Source: Lutraria lutraria
Taxonomy: Eukaryota; Mollusca; Bivalvia; Venerida; Mactridae
DNA length: 64,000 nucleotides
Assembly (NCBI GenBank): GCA_964023205.1
Contig: OZ026840.1
Location: 27,904,064 to 27,968,063, forward strand
Reading direction: 5' to 3'
Below, piece by piece: positions 1-14,503 of this stretch. Positions within the stretch are counted from its first letter, which is position 1; each line of letters opens with the position of its first letter. Under the pieces are notes generated by a model. The model was not told where the DNA came from and ran no database searches. It worked only from the letters and a program-made list of their open reading frames with translations. A program made the position numbers and the translations under genes.

Positions 1-3000
1 CGAATTTTGTTTGATTTTGCATCATCGTACATGTATAACTGTATAATAATAATAATATACCCATTACACCACATGTATGTATAATCTATTATATGCTCTC
101 CGTATTTGGAGGAAATAAACGGATATATGTTATAATGAATCTTAATCTACCACTGTTATAAATCCATTTCTTGCTAGACCGACAGTCCGCTTGCCTTTCA
201 GTAGCCCAAGATATTACACACCGAAAATGAATTAGAATCACATTGTACTAGCATTAGAAACATTTTTATAAATAAAAGGATCGAAAACCAATCACTTGGT
301 CATGATTAGGTATATGATTATATTTATAAAATAGTAATTATAGCAACGTCATTTTATTGTTTATACTATGCTTTATACTATTGTATTCATTCTTGACTTG
401 AAAATAAAATATATCAAATTGTGTATCAGAGTTTTACACCGGACATATCAACAAACCAGGATGTCTGTCTGCAGAAAAAGCTAGGGACATTCCGAATTTC
501 TTGTATCGCCTATGAGGGTTCATGCGCCTGTCAAACAACATTAATACAAATAGATAGTGGACTGAATACTGCATAAGAGCTCCTAAAAACGGAAAATTTG
601 TGCACGCTTCTTCGCTGTTTTCGAGCTGTCAAGGTTGGATTTAATCGCATTCGTACGCGGCCCTGTCGTACTTAAAATTGCACATAAAATACAACTACTT
701 AACGGCTAAGAACCTTGAAAGTTGCTGCGTGAAATAAGTTTATTTATCAGTGAACAAAATAAACTTAATTCGGGAAACTGAAAAAGGGAGAACCGTCGCT
801 CATCCCTAGAGTAAGAGACGATTTCTGTATAAATAAATCTTATATCTTCGTTTACGTCGAGATTTGTCCGGATTTTGCTTTCTACTGTATATTGTATAAG
901 GTGTATCTAAGCGGAGAAATATGACCGTATTACCAGGTGGGGGTTTGTTACTAACAGATAAACTTTTAGTGCCATCTATTTTGGTTTAGCATTGGCATGT
1001 ATGAAGTGTAAAAATCGTTTAGTTGATTGATTAAGAGTGCCGTTGAGTTCAAATGCCTTGAGTAGTATTAAAGGCAACGAGAACGGTTACTACGTTACAT
1101 ACCCCTTTAATATATATGGACCGACAACAATGCATGAAAGGTACACTTAAGTATTAAAAACTACCTCTTAAAATACCAACAATCAGGCTACAAAAGTACA
1201 CCTCGTCTGATAAGACTGACAACAAGGCTACATGATCAAGTCTTGTTTTAAATACAATCTTAATATTTTCTATATAAATACAAAGTGTAAGTAGAGCGGG
1301 CTAACGGAATAATTGTGTTGCATTTATAAATGTCATTTCAAAAACAGTTTATCCTGCTTTTAGAGTTTGATTGCGGACTATTTTCTACGAGTGTTTAGTA
1401 TTTAGGTCCTGCGGCCTTAGAGCGGCCTTACCATGGCACGATGATTTTCTTGCATTTATTACATTACAAAATGGTTTCGTAAGATTCTGAAATATTTCTG
1501 GTTGGTTAGATGTTTTAGTCCACTAGGCAACTGAAAGCCTTTTAAATTAGAGCATCTCGAACGATCTAAACAAATAAAATAAATTAATTTATGGGACTGG
1601 CGTATGAATTCATGGTTTCTGGTCCCCCTTAATTCAGTGTATATAATATTTAAACAATGTATACAAAGAAGTAAGTACTATCTGCCTAAGACAGGGGTGT
1701 CATTGGATGCCATCCAACTCATTGTAGCCAGATTTTAATGTATACACCATTGATCAAGATTACAAGGTATTTCAAATGAAACCTCTTGGAATTAACAGGT
1801 CTGAAAATATTTCATTTATATGCACACTTGTCGACAAAAATATTGTCCAGTTGGCGTCTCCGTGGTTATTTTAAGACCAGCTACATCACATGCTTCTTAA
1901 ATCGTCTTTCAGTCAATAGAAATACCTATGAATGACTCGTAGCGTCTTCTTTCCAATGGTGCAATGTTTATTCATGTACGATTACAAACATAAAAGATAA
2001 ATCACTCATTCTACGTGAAAAGGTACAAATAAAAAAAGTAAAACCAAAATATTGACTATTTCAGAAAAGAACTTAAATACTTTCATAAAAAAGAACAACA
2101 TATGACCATATTAAAAACATGTCTGGTGTCCCCAAACAGACCTTGGATTTAATGCTATAATAACTCAAACCGATCATGGTAATATACATAATAAAATACG
2201 TTACAGAGCATAATCGCCAATATATAGAGATTACATATACACACAATACAATTTATATTTTATAAGTGGTATGAGAAAGACATTTTGAAGTCTGCTAAAC
2301 TGCAATTTTGTAAAAAATGAAGAAAATCTTACTGTGATTTCGGATACAAATAAACGTGCCATTAGATTTTTAATACGTGTATAATTACATGATTCTCCAT
2401 TACCTGTAAACGTTGTGATTTACGAAATAGAACACTCAAAACGTAATAAAATGTACCCCAGCTACATGTATGTGATAAAGTTTGAATACCAGGCTTAATA
2501 CAAGTAATTATCAGTTACAAAAAGGCGCATATAAAACGTGTAACGTATCTTACACCGTGGTATTAAATTTGTATGTGAAGCTAAATAAGTTTCATAATTT
2601 AAACAGTATTGAAAAAAACTAGTGCAACATCATAAACACATAACAACATCAAAACTATTTTTTAGAATCAACAATCATTGTTTTCAGTTAAAGTCATAAA
2701 ATGTTTACACAAGTTAATATGCACAATGTACTTAAAATGATGTATCTGTAAGGGTTTTACTTTTAAAATTGTATGGATTGTACAAACAATTTACTATGTA
2801 AAACAAATACAAATGCATGCGCTTTGAATTTCGTAAACTACACCACTATTGAAATTTTCTGCGAAATGTAATAATTTTGTTTACCAATTTTAAAAATGAT
2901 TAGCTAAATGTGTGTCATGTATTTTTGCTTTTAATTCTCAAAGAGCTGAGTATTTGACTTTCACACAAGCTCTCATGATTTAGGAAATGATCTTAATGTC

Positions 3001-3284
3001 CTTGCATAGTAATATATATGTATTTATCTGTGGACATCTAAATCTTCACGATCTTCATTTTCGTCTTACTATCAATATAGATCTATCCTTTTTCAGTCTG
3101 TGGTCGCCTATTGTTTTGTGATATTTTTTTATTTCTCTGTTCTCTCTTTGCCTCTCGGCTGCAGATTTTGTCATTTGTTTTGAAAGTATAACGACACCAA
3201 TACGGTATTAAGCATCTGTTTTTGCTCTAAATTAGACGTAAACTAGAATTTCCACGAAATGATTACAAAGAATTTAAAATTGGC
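1..3284. other. AT-rich non-coding DNA, no gene seen
   Basis: No open frame longer than background and no recognisable exon, tRNA or transposon end was seen here. The sequence is AT-rich and unique at the scale I can judge by eye. Its only notable content is scattered copies of the word ATACGTTA or its complement, near 2200 and 2540, which continue into the next region. Confidence 0.6.
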
Positions 3285-3364
3285 AAGATACGTTATGTAA
3301 AAATGAAATACGTTATGTAAAAATAAGATACGTTGTGTAAAAGTAAGATACGTTTTGGTATACA
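3285..3364. repeat. 20-bp tandem repeat, four units
   Basis: Four consecutive units have a CGTT core recurring at 3291, 3311, 3331 and 3351, a period of exactly 20 bp. The unit reads roughly AAGATACGTTATGTAAAAAT, with small substitutions. The same core word is found singly and in both orientations up to about 4.2 kb. Confidence 0.8.
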
Positions 3365-5337
3365 GTATGAGTTTTATGCATTTCAAACGACCAGCAACAG
3401 TTTTATTTTAATAACACGAACAGTTTAAAACATACTTTACCAATGAATGTATCGAAATTATGTTAGTTTTGTCTGTATCACATATATAAGCTTGATAAGA
3501 TGCGTTATATTCAATAAGATACGTTACGCTACTATTTGAGTGTAAGTCACCTTTGTCACTTATGGTAGTATTCATAATTTGATTTCTATTACTGCATCCA
3601 TTGTTAATGTCAAGAAACAGCAGCAAATAATCTTCAACAAACTGGCCAGTAAAGTTTTACTAACCTCTTGTCTGAAGTCACACATGGAATATTTGATTTA
3701 AAACTATTCCCGCGATTCAAACTCTTCAAACTTAGGCAAAACGAACAGCTACATGTTTCCGGAGGAAGTAAATTTGAAGATCATCCGCTCATAACCAATA
3801 TGTGCGTGATTGAAAAGCTAGTTGACTTGTTTGTATAATTTATGTAACGTATATTATTTCAACGTATCTTATGTACCGAGTATACTAACAGCTACCTTAA
3901 AATAATTATGGTTAGCTCAATATAAACTTTGTGTTATTAAACAATGTTACACCTTAAGATGTCGTAATTTTGTCAGCTTTTTACATTCAAATGTAAACAG
4001 TTGATTATACAGTTGAAATATCATGTAACGTATGTGACGAAAATATTTTTATAATTCCAGCTAGCGCTAAGAACTGTCTTAAATCTTTTATCTGACCATG
4101 TTCCAAGGATTAATGTGTTTATTTTTCAAAGAAGTGATCATTGTAGGTAGTGAAAACATTTGTTTGCATAACAGTAATGGAAATCTGTGCAGTAAAAAAT
4201 TGAGTTAATGTCGTGTAACGTATCTTATTTCAAAAACAGGGACAGGCTGGCAACTTGTATAACACGAGAAACCAAGCGGTACCATTTTCAATTATACATA
4301 AAAAACATTGTTTACCACCTAATATAAAGTAAAAACACTACCTTTTATCGCAGAAACATTTATAAGAGTAGCTATAGAGTGACAAACTAATATACTGTGT
4401 ACAGGGACAGGCAAACTAAGGCCTAATATGCTGCTATGTAGATCGGACAAATTTTAACCATGATAACGTGGGACCGTATACACCATTTTTCTAATAAATA
4501 TGATAATTGTCAACAAAAAGATAACGATTTTACAAACATTTCCTGCCATGTCTGTCCTTAATTGATCGGGGACAGCTTAAAAAAAGAATTGCTCAAACTA
4601 TTGTAGAATGAGTGAAATGTGTATTGCATTTTTTGTAGACAGGACACGACTTTTTGTTCAGGTGATTGTGCATGCATGAGTACAAGTCGGTTTTAAATTT
4701 ACTTTACACATTATCGTTTGTCCAAATTGTGAAGGGCAAGGGACATGTTGATATCTTTTTGTAACATCAAAACATAATTATAGCAACAAATCGGAAGTTT
4801 CTTTTTTGTGCAGTGCATTTATATACATGTATTATTACGAATATATGTAGCATAAAAAGTTCTCAGCATTAAATAATAATTATTGTGAGTTCAGTTTATA
4901 GGGCTGGAACATTGAGTAATGTTATTTAAGAGCTATGATAGTCATGCTGAGACCCGAGAGATGATACACTGTATTTTTAAGATGACATCTGAGGTAGAAT
5001 TTAAGTACATGTATTGATAGTAGAGTATTATACCGTGTGAGCACTGACGCTTTAGAGACAGCATTAATTTTGAGTTCTGATTTTGAGAACTAGGGCTTGG
5101 GTGCGGAGATTGGAGACCTAGATATTTAGATATCTGTATTCAAAAGCTAGTATCTAAGCACTGAGATTTAAGAGGTATGCATTGCCAGCTTTCAGAGCTT
5201 ATCAGTTGGCTTATCGGGAAAGTTGTCCCCCTTGAAAATCGACTTTTTTGCGATATCGATGACATGGCGGTGACAGGTGCTCTATATAGAGTTATAGAGG
5301 AAGTATTTATTTAACTTGTAATAACTTTATTAATAAT
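3365..5337. other. AT-rich non-coding DNA with dispersed TAACGTATC words
   Basis: No coding region is supported. The stretch holds repeated short words of the type TAACGTATCTTA / AAGATACGTTA, for example near 3510, 3845, 3860, 4024 and 4215, in both orientations. The short open frame around 3408-3626 on the minus strand is AT-rich, has no recognisable domain and is not called. Confidence 0.5.
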
Positions 5338-5338
5338 A

Positions 5339-6262
5339 AAGGCACAACATTTTCCCTGTTATGTACACAATTTTGCATCTTTCTTCTTTATAATGATATA
5401 AATTTAATTATGTTATATATTATCTTCTTGCTTCCCTGATCGTTACAAAATTGTCCCTGTCGGTCTAGATTTTTTATATGAGCAAAGAAGGAAATTTCTA
5501 AAATTAAACAAAAGTGGGAATTTCAAACACCTAGAAAGACATTTTGTAGTATAAGCACAACATTTTCCCTGTTATGTGCACAATTTTACATCTTTCTTCT
5601 TTATAATGGTATAAATTTCAATTATGTTGTATTTTATCTTCTTGCTTCCCTGATCGTTACAAAATTATCCCTGTCGGTCAAAATTTATAAAAACATTGTG
5701 TATTAACATACAAGAAAATTCCTAAAACTATGCAAGATGGCGGAATTCAAGCACCGAGAAAGTCATTTTGCAATATAAGTACAATATTTTCCCAGCTATG
5801 TGCACAATTTTGCAATTTTCTTCTTTATAATGATATAAATTTCTATTATGTTGTATTTTATCTTCTTGATTCCCTGATCGTTACAAAATTATCCTTGTCG
5901 GTCTAGATATTTTAAAAACTACAAGGAAATTCCTAAAACTGGGCAAGATGGCGGAATTCAAGCACCGAGAAAGTCATTTTGCAATATACATTTAAGTACA
6001 ATATTTTCCCAGTTATGTGCACAATTTTGCATCTTTCTTCTTTATAATGATATAAATGTCAATTATGTTGTATTCTATCTTATTGCTTCCTTGATCGTTA
6101 CAAATTTAAGTTATCCTTGTCGGTCCAGATTATAAATACATTGTGAATTAACATACAAAGAAATTTCTATAACTTGGCATAATAGCGGATATTCAAACAC
6201 CACGAAAGCCATGTTGTAATTTTAGCATCACATTTTCCCAGTTACGTGCACAAGCTAGATTC
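5339..6262. repeat. Tandem repeat, period about 213-229 bp, four-plus units
   Basis: A block beginning with a CACAACATTTTCCCTGTTATG-like sequence recurs at about 5344, 5557, 5781, 5998 and 6227, so spacings are about 213, 224, 217 and 229 bp. Each unit carries ATCTTTCTTCTTTATAATG, then a CTTGCTTCCCTGATCGTTAC block, then a CCTGTCGGTC block. The units differ by scattered substitutions and small indels, so the array is old. The last unit is partial and decays after 6260. Confidence 0.85.
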
Positions 6263-6302
6263 TTTGCTGATTCATATTGAATATTAATGTATTAATATTT
6301 CC

Positions 6303-6334
6303 AAGGACTTATATACATACATATGTAAGTCCTT
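6303..6334. repeat. Inverted repeat (imperfect hairpin)
   Basis: The arms AAGGACTTA (6303-6311) and TAAGTCCTT (6326-6334) flank a 14-base TA/CA-rich centre. It uses the same arm sequence as the longer palindrome at 7173-7212, so both are members of one small palindromic family. Confidence 0.7.
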
Positions 6335-6339
6335 GATAT

Positions 6340-7172
6340 TTCTAACATATTCTTGCTTCCATGTGCGATCTGAATTGACCAGTTTCGGAAACGTGTTGTT
6401 TCTCATAATAAGGTACCTACATGATAATTATAGTTATTTGTATATTCCCGTAACCAGGTAGCATGGCTTTAGAGATAAAATCAGTATGCGGATATATACA
6501 GTATAAGCTTAGATGTTAGTGACAGATTGTGAATCAACATTTTTACTGTTTAATATAATGAAACTACTAATTAAAGCATAATTTATCATTTTTTCAATTT
6601 ATAACAAAAGATCATTAATCTTGATTAATATGTATTTGTTCATTTTGTGATCTTTAAAAACATAATTCCTGGGACCAATATACACATATAGATAATTTTA
6701 ACAAAACAAAGTGCGAAAAGATAAGCATCAGAATTAAAGTATAGTAACATAATGAATGGCTTTAAATTAGCTGTTGAGCACAACCCTGTCATAAAAATAT
6801 AAAATAATTAAATTTGTTTCCATATAGTAAGACGGGTCAACATTTATAGATGAATGCAGATTACATCGCCAATTAACGTGATTATCAATATACATGTGTA
6901 TAATGGTCCCAGTTAATACTGACCGTAAGTGCAATATATATAATTAGCTCACTGAACCATGACCTGTATTGGATTTTATTACTACATGCTATTTAAATTG
7001 GTAAAAAATGATGCGAATTATGCCAGGCACATGTATTATACGTAGACATGTCATATTTTACTATGATAATTAACATCGAAGTTATTTTAAGCCAAAAATG
7101 ATTGTTAGACTTAGTGGTTTGATCAGAGACTTTTTTACAGTTTATTTATCTAAAAGGGATGCTATATATATC
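6340..7172. other. AT-rich non-coding DNA
   Basis: No open frame, RNA gene or transposon end is recognisable between the two palindromes. The sequence is strongly AT-rich and looks unique. Confidence 0.5.
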
Positions 7173-7212
7173 CAAGGACTTATATACATACATGTATGTA
7201 TATAAGTCCTTG
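7173..7212. repeat. Perfect 40-bp palindrome
   Basis: The sequence from CAAGGACTTATATACATACA to its exact reverse complement is contiguous with no spacer. Beyond it the symmetry continues through ATATATC on both sides with one bulged base. It could extrude as a cruciform. It shares its arm with 6303-6334, and the flanking GGGATGCTATATAT also links it to the hairpin at 7446-7482. Confidence 0.85.
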
Positions 7213-7445
7213 ATATATCTGAATTTATACTCGATAAAATATAAACTAGTTATTTAACACAAGCGAATTCAGCCCCCTCCCCCACCTCCTAAAGAAATGA
7301 AAAATCATTCAATGAAATAGCATACTTTTCAAAATATTATGCCCCTGAAATCCTGGATCTGCCGCTGTTTAAAGTAACATTTGTCGATAAAAATCAGAAT
7401 AAATGAAACAGAATGGATTTTACAATCTGTTTATCTACATATTAA

Positions 7446-7482
7446 CAGGGATGCTATTATTACATGTAATATAGCATCCCTG
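7446..7482. repeat. Inverted repeat with 12-bp perfect arms
   Basis: CAGGGATGCTAT (7446-7457) and ATAGCATCCCTG (7471-7482) are perfect reverse complements. The 13-base centre contains the palindrome ATTACATGTAAT, so nearly the whole element is self-complementary. A half copy (GGGATGCTAT) lies near 7157, next to the 7173 palindrome. Confidence 0.8.
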
Positions 7483-8999
7483 ATATTAACAAAATTAGAA
7501 TTAACTAAATTTTGACCTTGTCAATGAAAACTTGTTATTAGCAGAATAAATATAATAAAGCGTACATCAATGGTTATTTTATTATAAAACATGTTAAGCT
7601 TGGCTGTAGTTACCCAACAACTAACAAATAACGTTAAATAATACAAGTATAGGTCAAGTTCTTCATGATATCACTTTCTGTCATTGTTTTACTGTATTTG
7701 ATGAACCACTGATAAGATCATGCCTTCGGGCGCAATGCGCGTCTTGCTTAATGAACCGTGATTTTACTGCTTTCAGTGCTATCTAGGGTCTTAAATGGTT
7801 TATCTAGGGTCCTTATCTAAGGGACATAATCAAAATTTGATCACAAGCTTCCCTTCGACCGAAAATCAAGGGAGGCTACTTTGTAAATTAGGCCTTGAAA
7901 GCTGGCAATGACTTGAGTACTAGGACTTGGATGGAGATATTAAATATAGTCATTGTAGTACAAACGATATAGAACAACGCATGGACATATACACCACATG
8001 TATACCAGTTTGTTGTCATGTTGTCTCTACATATTAATGAACCCAAGCTTACATACATACATAACTTTACTTTATTTTATTTTAAGAATTATTTTTATTA
8101 CATTGTTACCTTGCTCGAAGTCAGGCATGAAGCCCAACAATGACTTCCAGAAGCATACAGAAGACGAATATATAGCCCTCCCTACGCCAGCCTGACATTA
8201 ATAAAAGCGAAAACTATGGGTGCTTTTCGGAGCCACCACTATTAATGAACACATGAGTCGATAATAGTTGATCAGACCTGAAGGCATCTCACAACCAAAA
8301 TGGTGAAAACAACGTTTACATAGCCAATAACTATCATGGACTCTGTGTGTATCCATTCGTCTAATCTAATTTACTTATATACTTGAAAAAATGTCCAAAC
8401 TGATCAATATGTCTATGTTGTCAGAATGATATGTAAACAATGCGAGTGGAGTGCATTTTTTATTCAGTCAAATACAAAGCAATTCATGTACACAAAATAT
8501 CCAAACATGACCTGGAACATGTACATTATTCATTTCTATTAAATATATTGTGTATTTTAGACTTTGTATATAAACATAGGAACTGGTGCGATACGAATGA
8601 AATTATTTTTGTTTGATGAACATTATTTGATAAAACCCGAACATATGTATCAATTTCTTTCCCAGATCTAAAATTGATCTAAACAATGCGCATTTACATA
8701 CCTTGCAATTGGCAACTGAATTTGAACAAACCCTTGTGCATATCATTAATTATACATTTTGTAATTGTTTTATTAATTTTATTTACGGTAAAAATAATCA
8801 TATTTTATTAATTTATTACTACAAATGTAGTATTCAAATATACCTGTGTGCATATTTTCTTCGGCATGATGATAATTGACTTAATATGTCACAACAATAA
8901 TATTTATTAATAAAAATAATGGGAATAGAATGACAATAAATCCGAATGCATCTCAATGATTGTGTTTCATATCATATTCATGTTTCTGACCTTAGACGA
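7483..8999. other. AT-rich non-coding DNA
   Basis: No gene is supported. A somewhat less AT-rich patch around 7690-7880 and a short open frame ending near 8195 were examined. They show neither a recognisable domain nor matched splice borders, so they are left as unassigned DNA. Confidence 0.45.
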
Positions 9000-11900
9000 A
9001 CATGATAATATTCATTAATGTATATTATGAAAACTGAATACAAAAAGGTCTATATTTATGATGAATATGTATATGTGTATGGTATTATTTTACATTTCTA
9101 AAATACATTTTCTATAGTCACTATATTGACGACAAGCCCTAATAAATGCTTTAATGAAATGAGTACAGTTGGTAATCAAAGCGCCTTATGCATATTAAAC
9201 GAAAACTATCAATCTATAGAATCAAATGAGTATTATGCATGTAGCGAATAATAAATTTGACATATCAGACGGCCAAAGTTAATTCGAGTATTTACCTTTC
9301 ATACGAAATGACGAATAATGTCTAATGAACATGCGCGCTACGTTTGTTTTAGACAGTATATCGACTAAACGCCCAAATTAATGCGTTATTGAATGCGTAT
9401 AGTTTATTAACAAAGCGTGTTATGCATACTTGACGCAAAATACCAATCTAAACATTCACATGAATCTAATACATTTAGCGAAAAATAAAATTGTCCTAGG
9501 ATACGTCCAAAATATTAATGAAATGCATTTTATCGCGTGTTTGTTGACGTATTTTACGGACAATATTTAGATTTCAATCTTCAAGTCCAAGGTAAAAATC
9601 GTATATATTGCGTATTGAAATGAAGAAATTAACACCATGTAGTATATGAGAATATAACGGAATATGTGTATATTCATTTATGTGTATTGGTTGCTTGAAA
9701 GAAAATCAAAACGATCAATATCTATTATGAAAATGTGTGGATTCATCAGCTATGTTTATGTAACATTTCCGTAGAAAGTTTATCGACATAAGCCCTAATT
9801 AATGAAGTTATAAAATGAGTATAGCTTATAAAAAGCGTGTCATGCATATTCTACGCAAAATATCAATATATAGATTCAAAATTGAATTATGATTGTAGCG
9901 AATAATGATATGTTCAAGTCACGGGTCTCGAGGCTTAATTATTCATACGAAATTAGAATAATTTCTAGATAACAAGTGCGCTACGCGTATTTTGCGCAAA
10001 TTATCAATTGATAATATACAGTGGAGCGAATTATAAAACCAAGTCGTGTGCAAACAAAAAGCGTGTATGCATACTTTGTGCAAAGTATATAGCATTTAAA
10101 ATCTTTCTAATATTTTTGTATAAACGCTGTTCATCAAAAGACAATGTATCGAACGGCATGTGTGGCTGTTTGGTTAGAAATAACACGCACAATTCTAAAT
10201 ATCTAATAACAAAATGACTTTATGTCACGGAGTTGTTGACATATTTCACGGACAAATTATGATTTCGTTTTAAATACAAAATTTGATTTATAACAGATTG
10301 AATTGAAGAATAAACGTCTTACACAACATGTCTATATCATAGACTCAGTTTGTAATCAATATAGTGTACTGGTTTGAATAGGAATGGTATGTTTGCAAAC
10401 CTCGTGTATCGCATTTAGTATTTTTCAGAATGATTTCAAGTAGAAAGTTAATGTAATAAAAGAGCATGAACTTGCAAATACCATTTAATACATGCGTTCA
10501 ATCCGCAGGTCTCGAATACTCATTATCTAATCATGTAACATTAAACGCGCTAATTAATGACCTTATGAAATGAGTATAGTCTATGAAAAAGTGTGTCATG
10601 TATATTCTACGCAATAATAATGTGCTCATGCAACCGGTCTATAGTATTTATTACCAATACGAAATGAGGATAATTTGTAAATAACAAGCGCGCTACGCTT
10701 AATTTAAGCAAGTTATCTATATCTCAGATTTAAATGATAATATACATTGTGTGCCTATCGCGAGCTGATATAAAGATTTTCATTTACTTGTATTGGTTGC
10801 TTGAAGAAATAACCAAAATGGTCTACATCTAAGATGAAAAACTATTATGTGATTTTCATGCACCCGTTCCATAGACAGTATACTGACTAAAACTACTTAA
10901 TTAATGAGTTTATTAAATGAATATGATTTGTAATCAGAGCGTGTTGTGCATATTCAACGTAAAATATCAATCTATAGATTCAAGTGAGTCTGATACATGT
11001 AGCGAATATTAAAATTATCCTAACGTACGTCCAAAATATTAACGTGTTGTGTTTCGAGTATTTTCAAACGAAATGAGAAAAATTTCATTTAAATGTACAT
11101 GCGTAGTTCGTTTATTTTACGCAAATTATGAATCTGATAGTTCCAAATGATAATATATATGCAATAAATAATAAATTCAAGACGCGCGTCTCTTTTATTC
11201 ATTGCACATGCAAGATATCATTGAAATTCATTCTAAATTTTGGAATACACAATCATCTCCAATAGTCTATGTATCTTACGACATGTGTACTCGTTTGTTG
11301 AATAGTATTTGTATCGCGGGCTTGTGCACGTACGTCGCGGACAAATACATGTAATATGATTAAAATTGATATACATTTGTAAATCAAAATGAAGAAATTA
11401 ACGTAATGAATAACGTTTGAATATCACGGAATCAGTGTGTATTCGTTTATGTGTATTGTTTCCTTGAAGAAATTATCAAACTGATGCTTAATACCTAAGA
11501 TGAAAATGTCTGATCCTATTTTGCGGTTATTATGTCCTTATTCCGTAGTATAATTTGTAATCAAAGGATGTTACGCATATTTAACATAAGATATCAATCC
11601 ATAGATTCAAATGAGTATTATGCATGTAGCGAATAATAAAACTGGCATATCAGACGGCCAGAGTATTAATATGTCGGGTTTCGAGTATTTATTTTTCAGA
11701 CAAAACGAGAATATTGCGTAATGAATATGCGCGCTACGTTAAATTTACGCAAATTATGAATTAGTTAGTTTTGAATAATATTATACTTGTAGAAACTATA
11801 AAATTCAAGTCGCACGTCGCCTGTATTTATTGCACATACAAGATATTCATTCTAAATTTTAATATAAACCATCTGTCCCATAGTCTATGTATCGAATGAC

Positions 11901-13267
11901 ATGTGTATTTGTTTGTTTACATGCTTTTGTTAAAAACAGTCTGCACATCTAAATATCTAAGATCAAAATGATGTGCATTCATATAGTGGCTTCGTCGACG
12001 TATTTCACGACAATTGTTATATTTATCTTCATATATTATATCAGAATTCATGGCATACAAAATCATTGAATATCACTGAAGATGAGTGAGTTCATAAATG
12101 TGTATTGATTGCTTGTAGAAAATATCAAAATGGTCAATATCTGAGATGAAACTATTTTGTGACTATTATGTGGTTCTTGTGTACCTATTCCATATACAGT
12201 ATACTGACTAAAAGACTTACTTAACGAGCATATTAAATGAATATGATACATAATCTGTCAAAGTGGTTATGCATATTCAACGCAAAATATCAGTCTATAC
12301 AATGTATATCTAAATGAGTCTTATGCGTGTAGCGAATATTAAAAGTGACCTATCATACGGCCAAAGTATTAATGTGTTGGGTTTCCGAGTATTTACATTT
12401 CAAACGGAATGAAAATGTAATGTGTAATGAAAATGCGCGCTACGTTAATTTCACGCAAAATGTGAATCAGTTGATATTATGCATGTAGCGAATACTAAAT
12501 TCAAGCCGTGCAACTAATGTATTTATTGTACATACAAGATTCCGTTCTAATTCATTCTAAATCTTTGAATAAACTATTTCCCCAAAATGTAATGTCTATG
12601 TATCGAAGGACGGTACATGTGTACCTCTTTGTTTACATGATTTGGTTACATGCCGGAATTAATAAATTAGCGTTACACTTTATTATTGAATATTACATAA
12701 TCTGTGTGTATTTCATTATGTATATTGGTTGCATGAACGAATATAATAGTGGTCAATATATGTGATGAAATAATGTACCTGTCCAATAGAGAGTATATTG
12801 GCTAAATGCGCTAATAATAAGTTTATAAGTAATCAGAGCGTGTTATAATTATTTACTTACCGCAAAATGTCAATTTAAAGATACAAATGAGTACAATGCG
12901 TATAGCGAATAATAAAATAATGTGCAATGAACATGCGCTCTACGTTTATTTCACGCGAATTATGAATTTATTTTATTCAAATGATACAATATATGTACGA
13001 AATAATAAATGTAAGTCGTGCATCTCTGTATATATTGCACATACAAGAAATCATTGAAATTAATTCTACATTTTGAAACTCTCTTTCCCAATAGTTAATG
13101 TATCGAAGGACATGTGTACTGGTTTGTTTACATGCTTTGGATGAAAATCTGCACAATTCAAAATATCTAAGATCAAATTGAATTGTATTTATATTGTGGG
13201 CTAATTGACCTAATTCATTGACAATTATTTGATTTTTATCTTCATATCAAAAATTAATATTCATATA

Positions 13268-13412
13268 CAGCACAACATCTCCAGAGCGGCCCTCATTAGA
13301 GCAACAACTTCTCTATAACAACACATTCAAAATGTCCCTAAGATGATATTTACAATAATTTTAACCTCTGTAGAGGAACAATCTATAAACAACGGTCAAT
13401 ATTTGCAGCTCC
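13268..13412. mobile_element. pogo/Tc1-mariner-like MITE relic, right end lost
   Basis: The left end starts TA-CAGCACAACATCTCC and continues through GAGCAACAACTTCTCTATAACAACAC-like and ACCTCTGTAGAG blocks to GCAGCTCCCTC. It matches the intact element at 34333-34508 in order, including the AACAACGGTCAATATTTGCAGC part. The right terminal inverted repeat seen in the 34.3-kb copy is missing here, so this copy is truncated. It lies inside the 9-19 kb array, so it inserted after that array formed. Confidence 0.65.
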
Positions 13413-14503
13413 CTCTTGAAATGAGAAGATAACGTCATACATGTACTAAAATAGTGAATGTTAAACTATGTGTGTATTCATTTGTGTGTATTGGTTGCTT
13501 GAAGAAGATATCAAATGGTCAATATGTAAGACGAAAATGTGTGGTACTTTTTAGTGTCTTTACTCATTATCTAAACATCTTAAATGACGATATTAGCGTA
13601 TATTTGATGTATATCGTGTGTAATAATTTATTTTAATTGACTCGGTTGTATGAGTGTTAAACGTATCTAAGAACAAAATGAATTCATAACACGGAATTGT
13701 TGGCGTATCCTACGGATACATTATTATTCCAATTTAAATACAGAATTTGATTTTAACAGCTCGGAATGAAGGCATTAAGACCTAACGCAACATATATCGC
13801 GGAATATTTCTGTATTACTTATGTATCGAAGGACATGTCAATATGTTTGTTTACAATATTTTGTATTGCTTTGAATAAGATTTTGAACGTTAACAATCGC
13901 TTCTATTCCATTGAGGGTTTTCAAAACCATTTCAAATAAAAAATACCATATTTATCATTGATGTAATGCTATAAAAGAGCGTGGGCTTACAGTGGCAATA
14001 TGTAAAATACATGTGTTCAAGTTGCCAGTCTCCTTTCCACATTATGTAGACATCATAAATGATGAAAGTAACCTATATTTGATATAGATCGTGTGCAATG
14101 ATTTATTTGAATTGATTCGGATGCAACAATGTTAAAATTATCTAAGAACAAAATGAATTTATGTCCCAGGTAAAAAGAAATTGCTGGTGTATTTCACGGA
14201 TAAATTATTATTCCTATTTAAATACAAAATTTGATCTTAACAGCTCAGAAAGAAGACATTCAGGTCATACGCAACATGTTAATATAGCGGAATCTTTGTG
14301 TATTGACTATGTATTGAACGACATGTGTATTTATGGTAACAATGTTGTGCTTTGGTTTAAATAAGAATTGAGCGTAATAAACCGCATTTGTTTCACTTGG
14401 TGTTTTCAAAATGATTTCAAGTAAAAATTACCATATTTAATCATTGGATTATAGATCATTTAATGCTACTAAAGAACGTGGGCTTACAATAGCAATATGT
14501 AAA

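Noticed and set aside
7998..8195. 65-codon frame with a slightly GC-richer 3' half
   Set aside because: The first half is AT-driven hydrophobic sequence and no exon borders fit the second half. Too weak to call.
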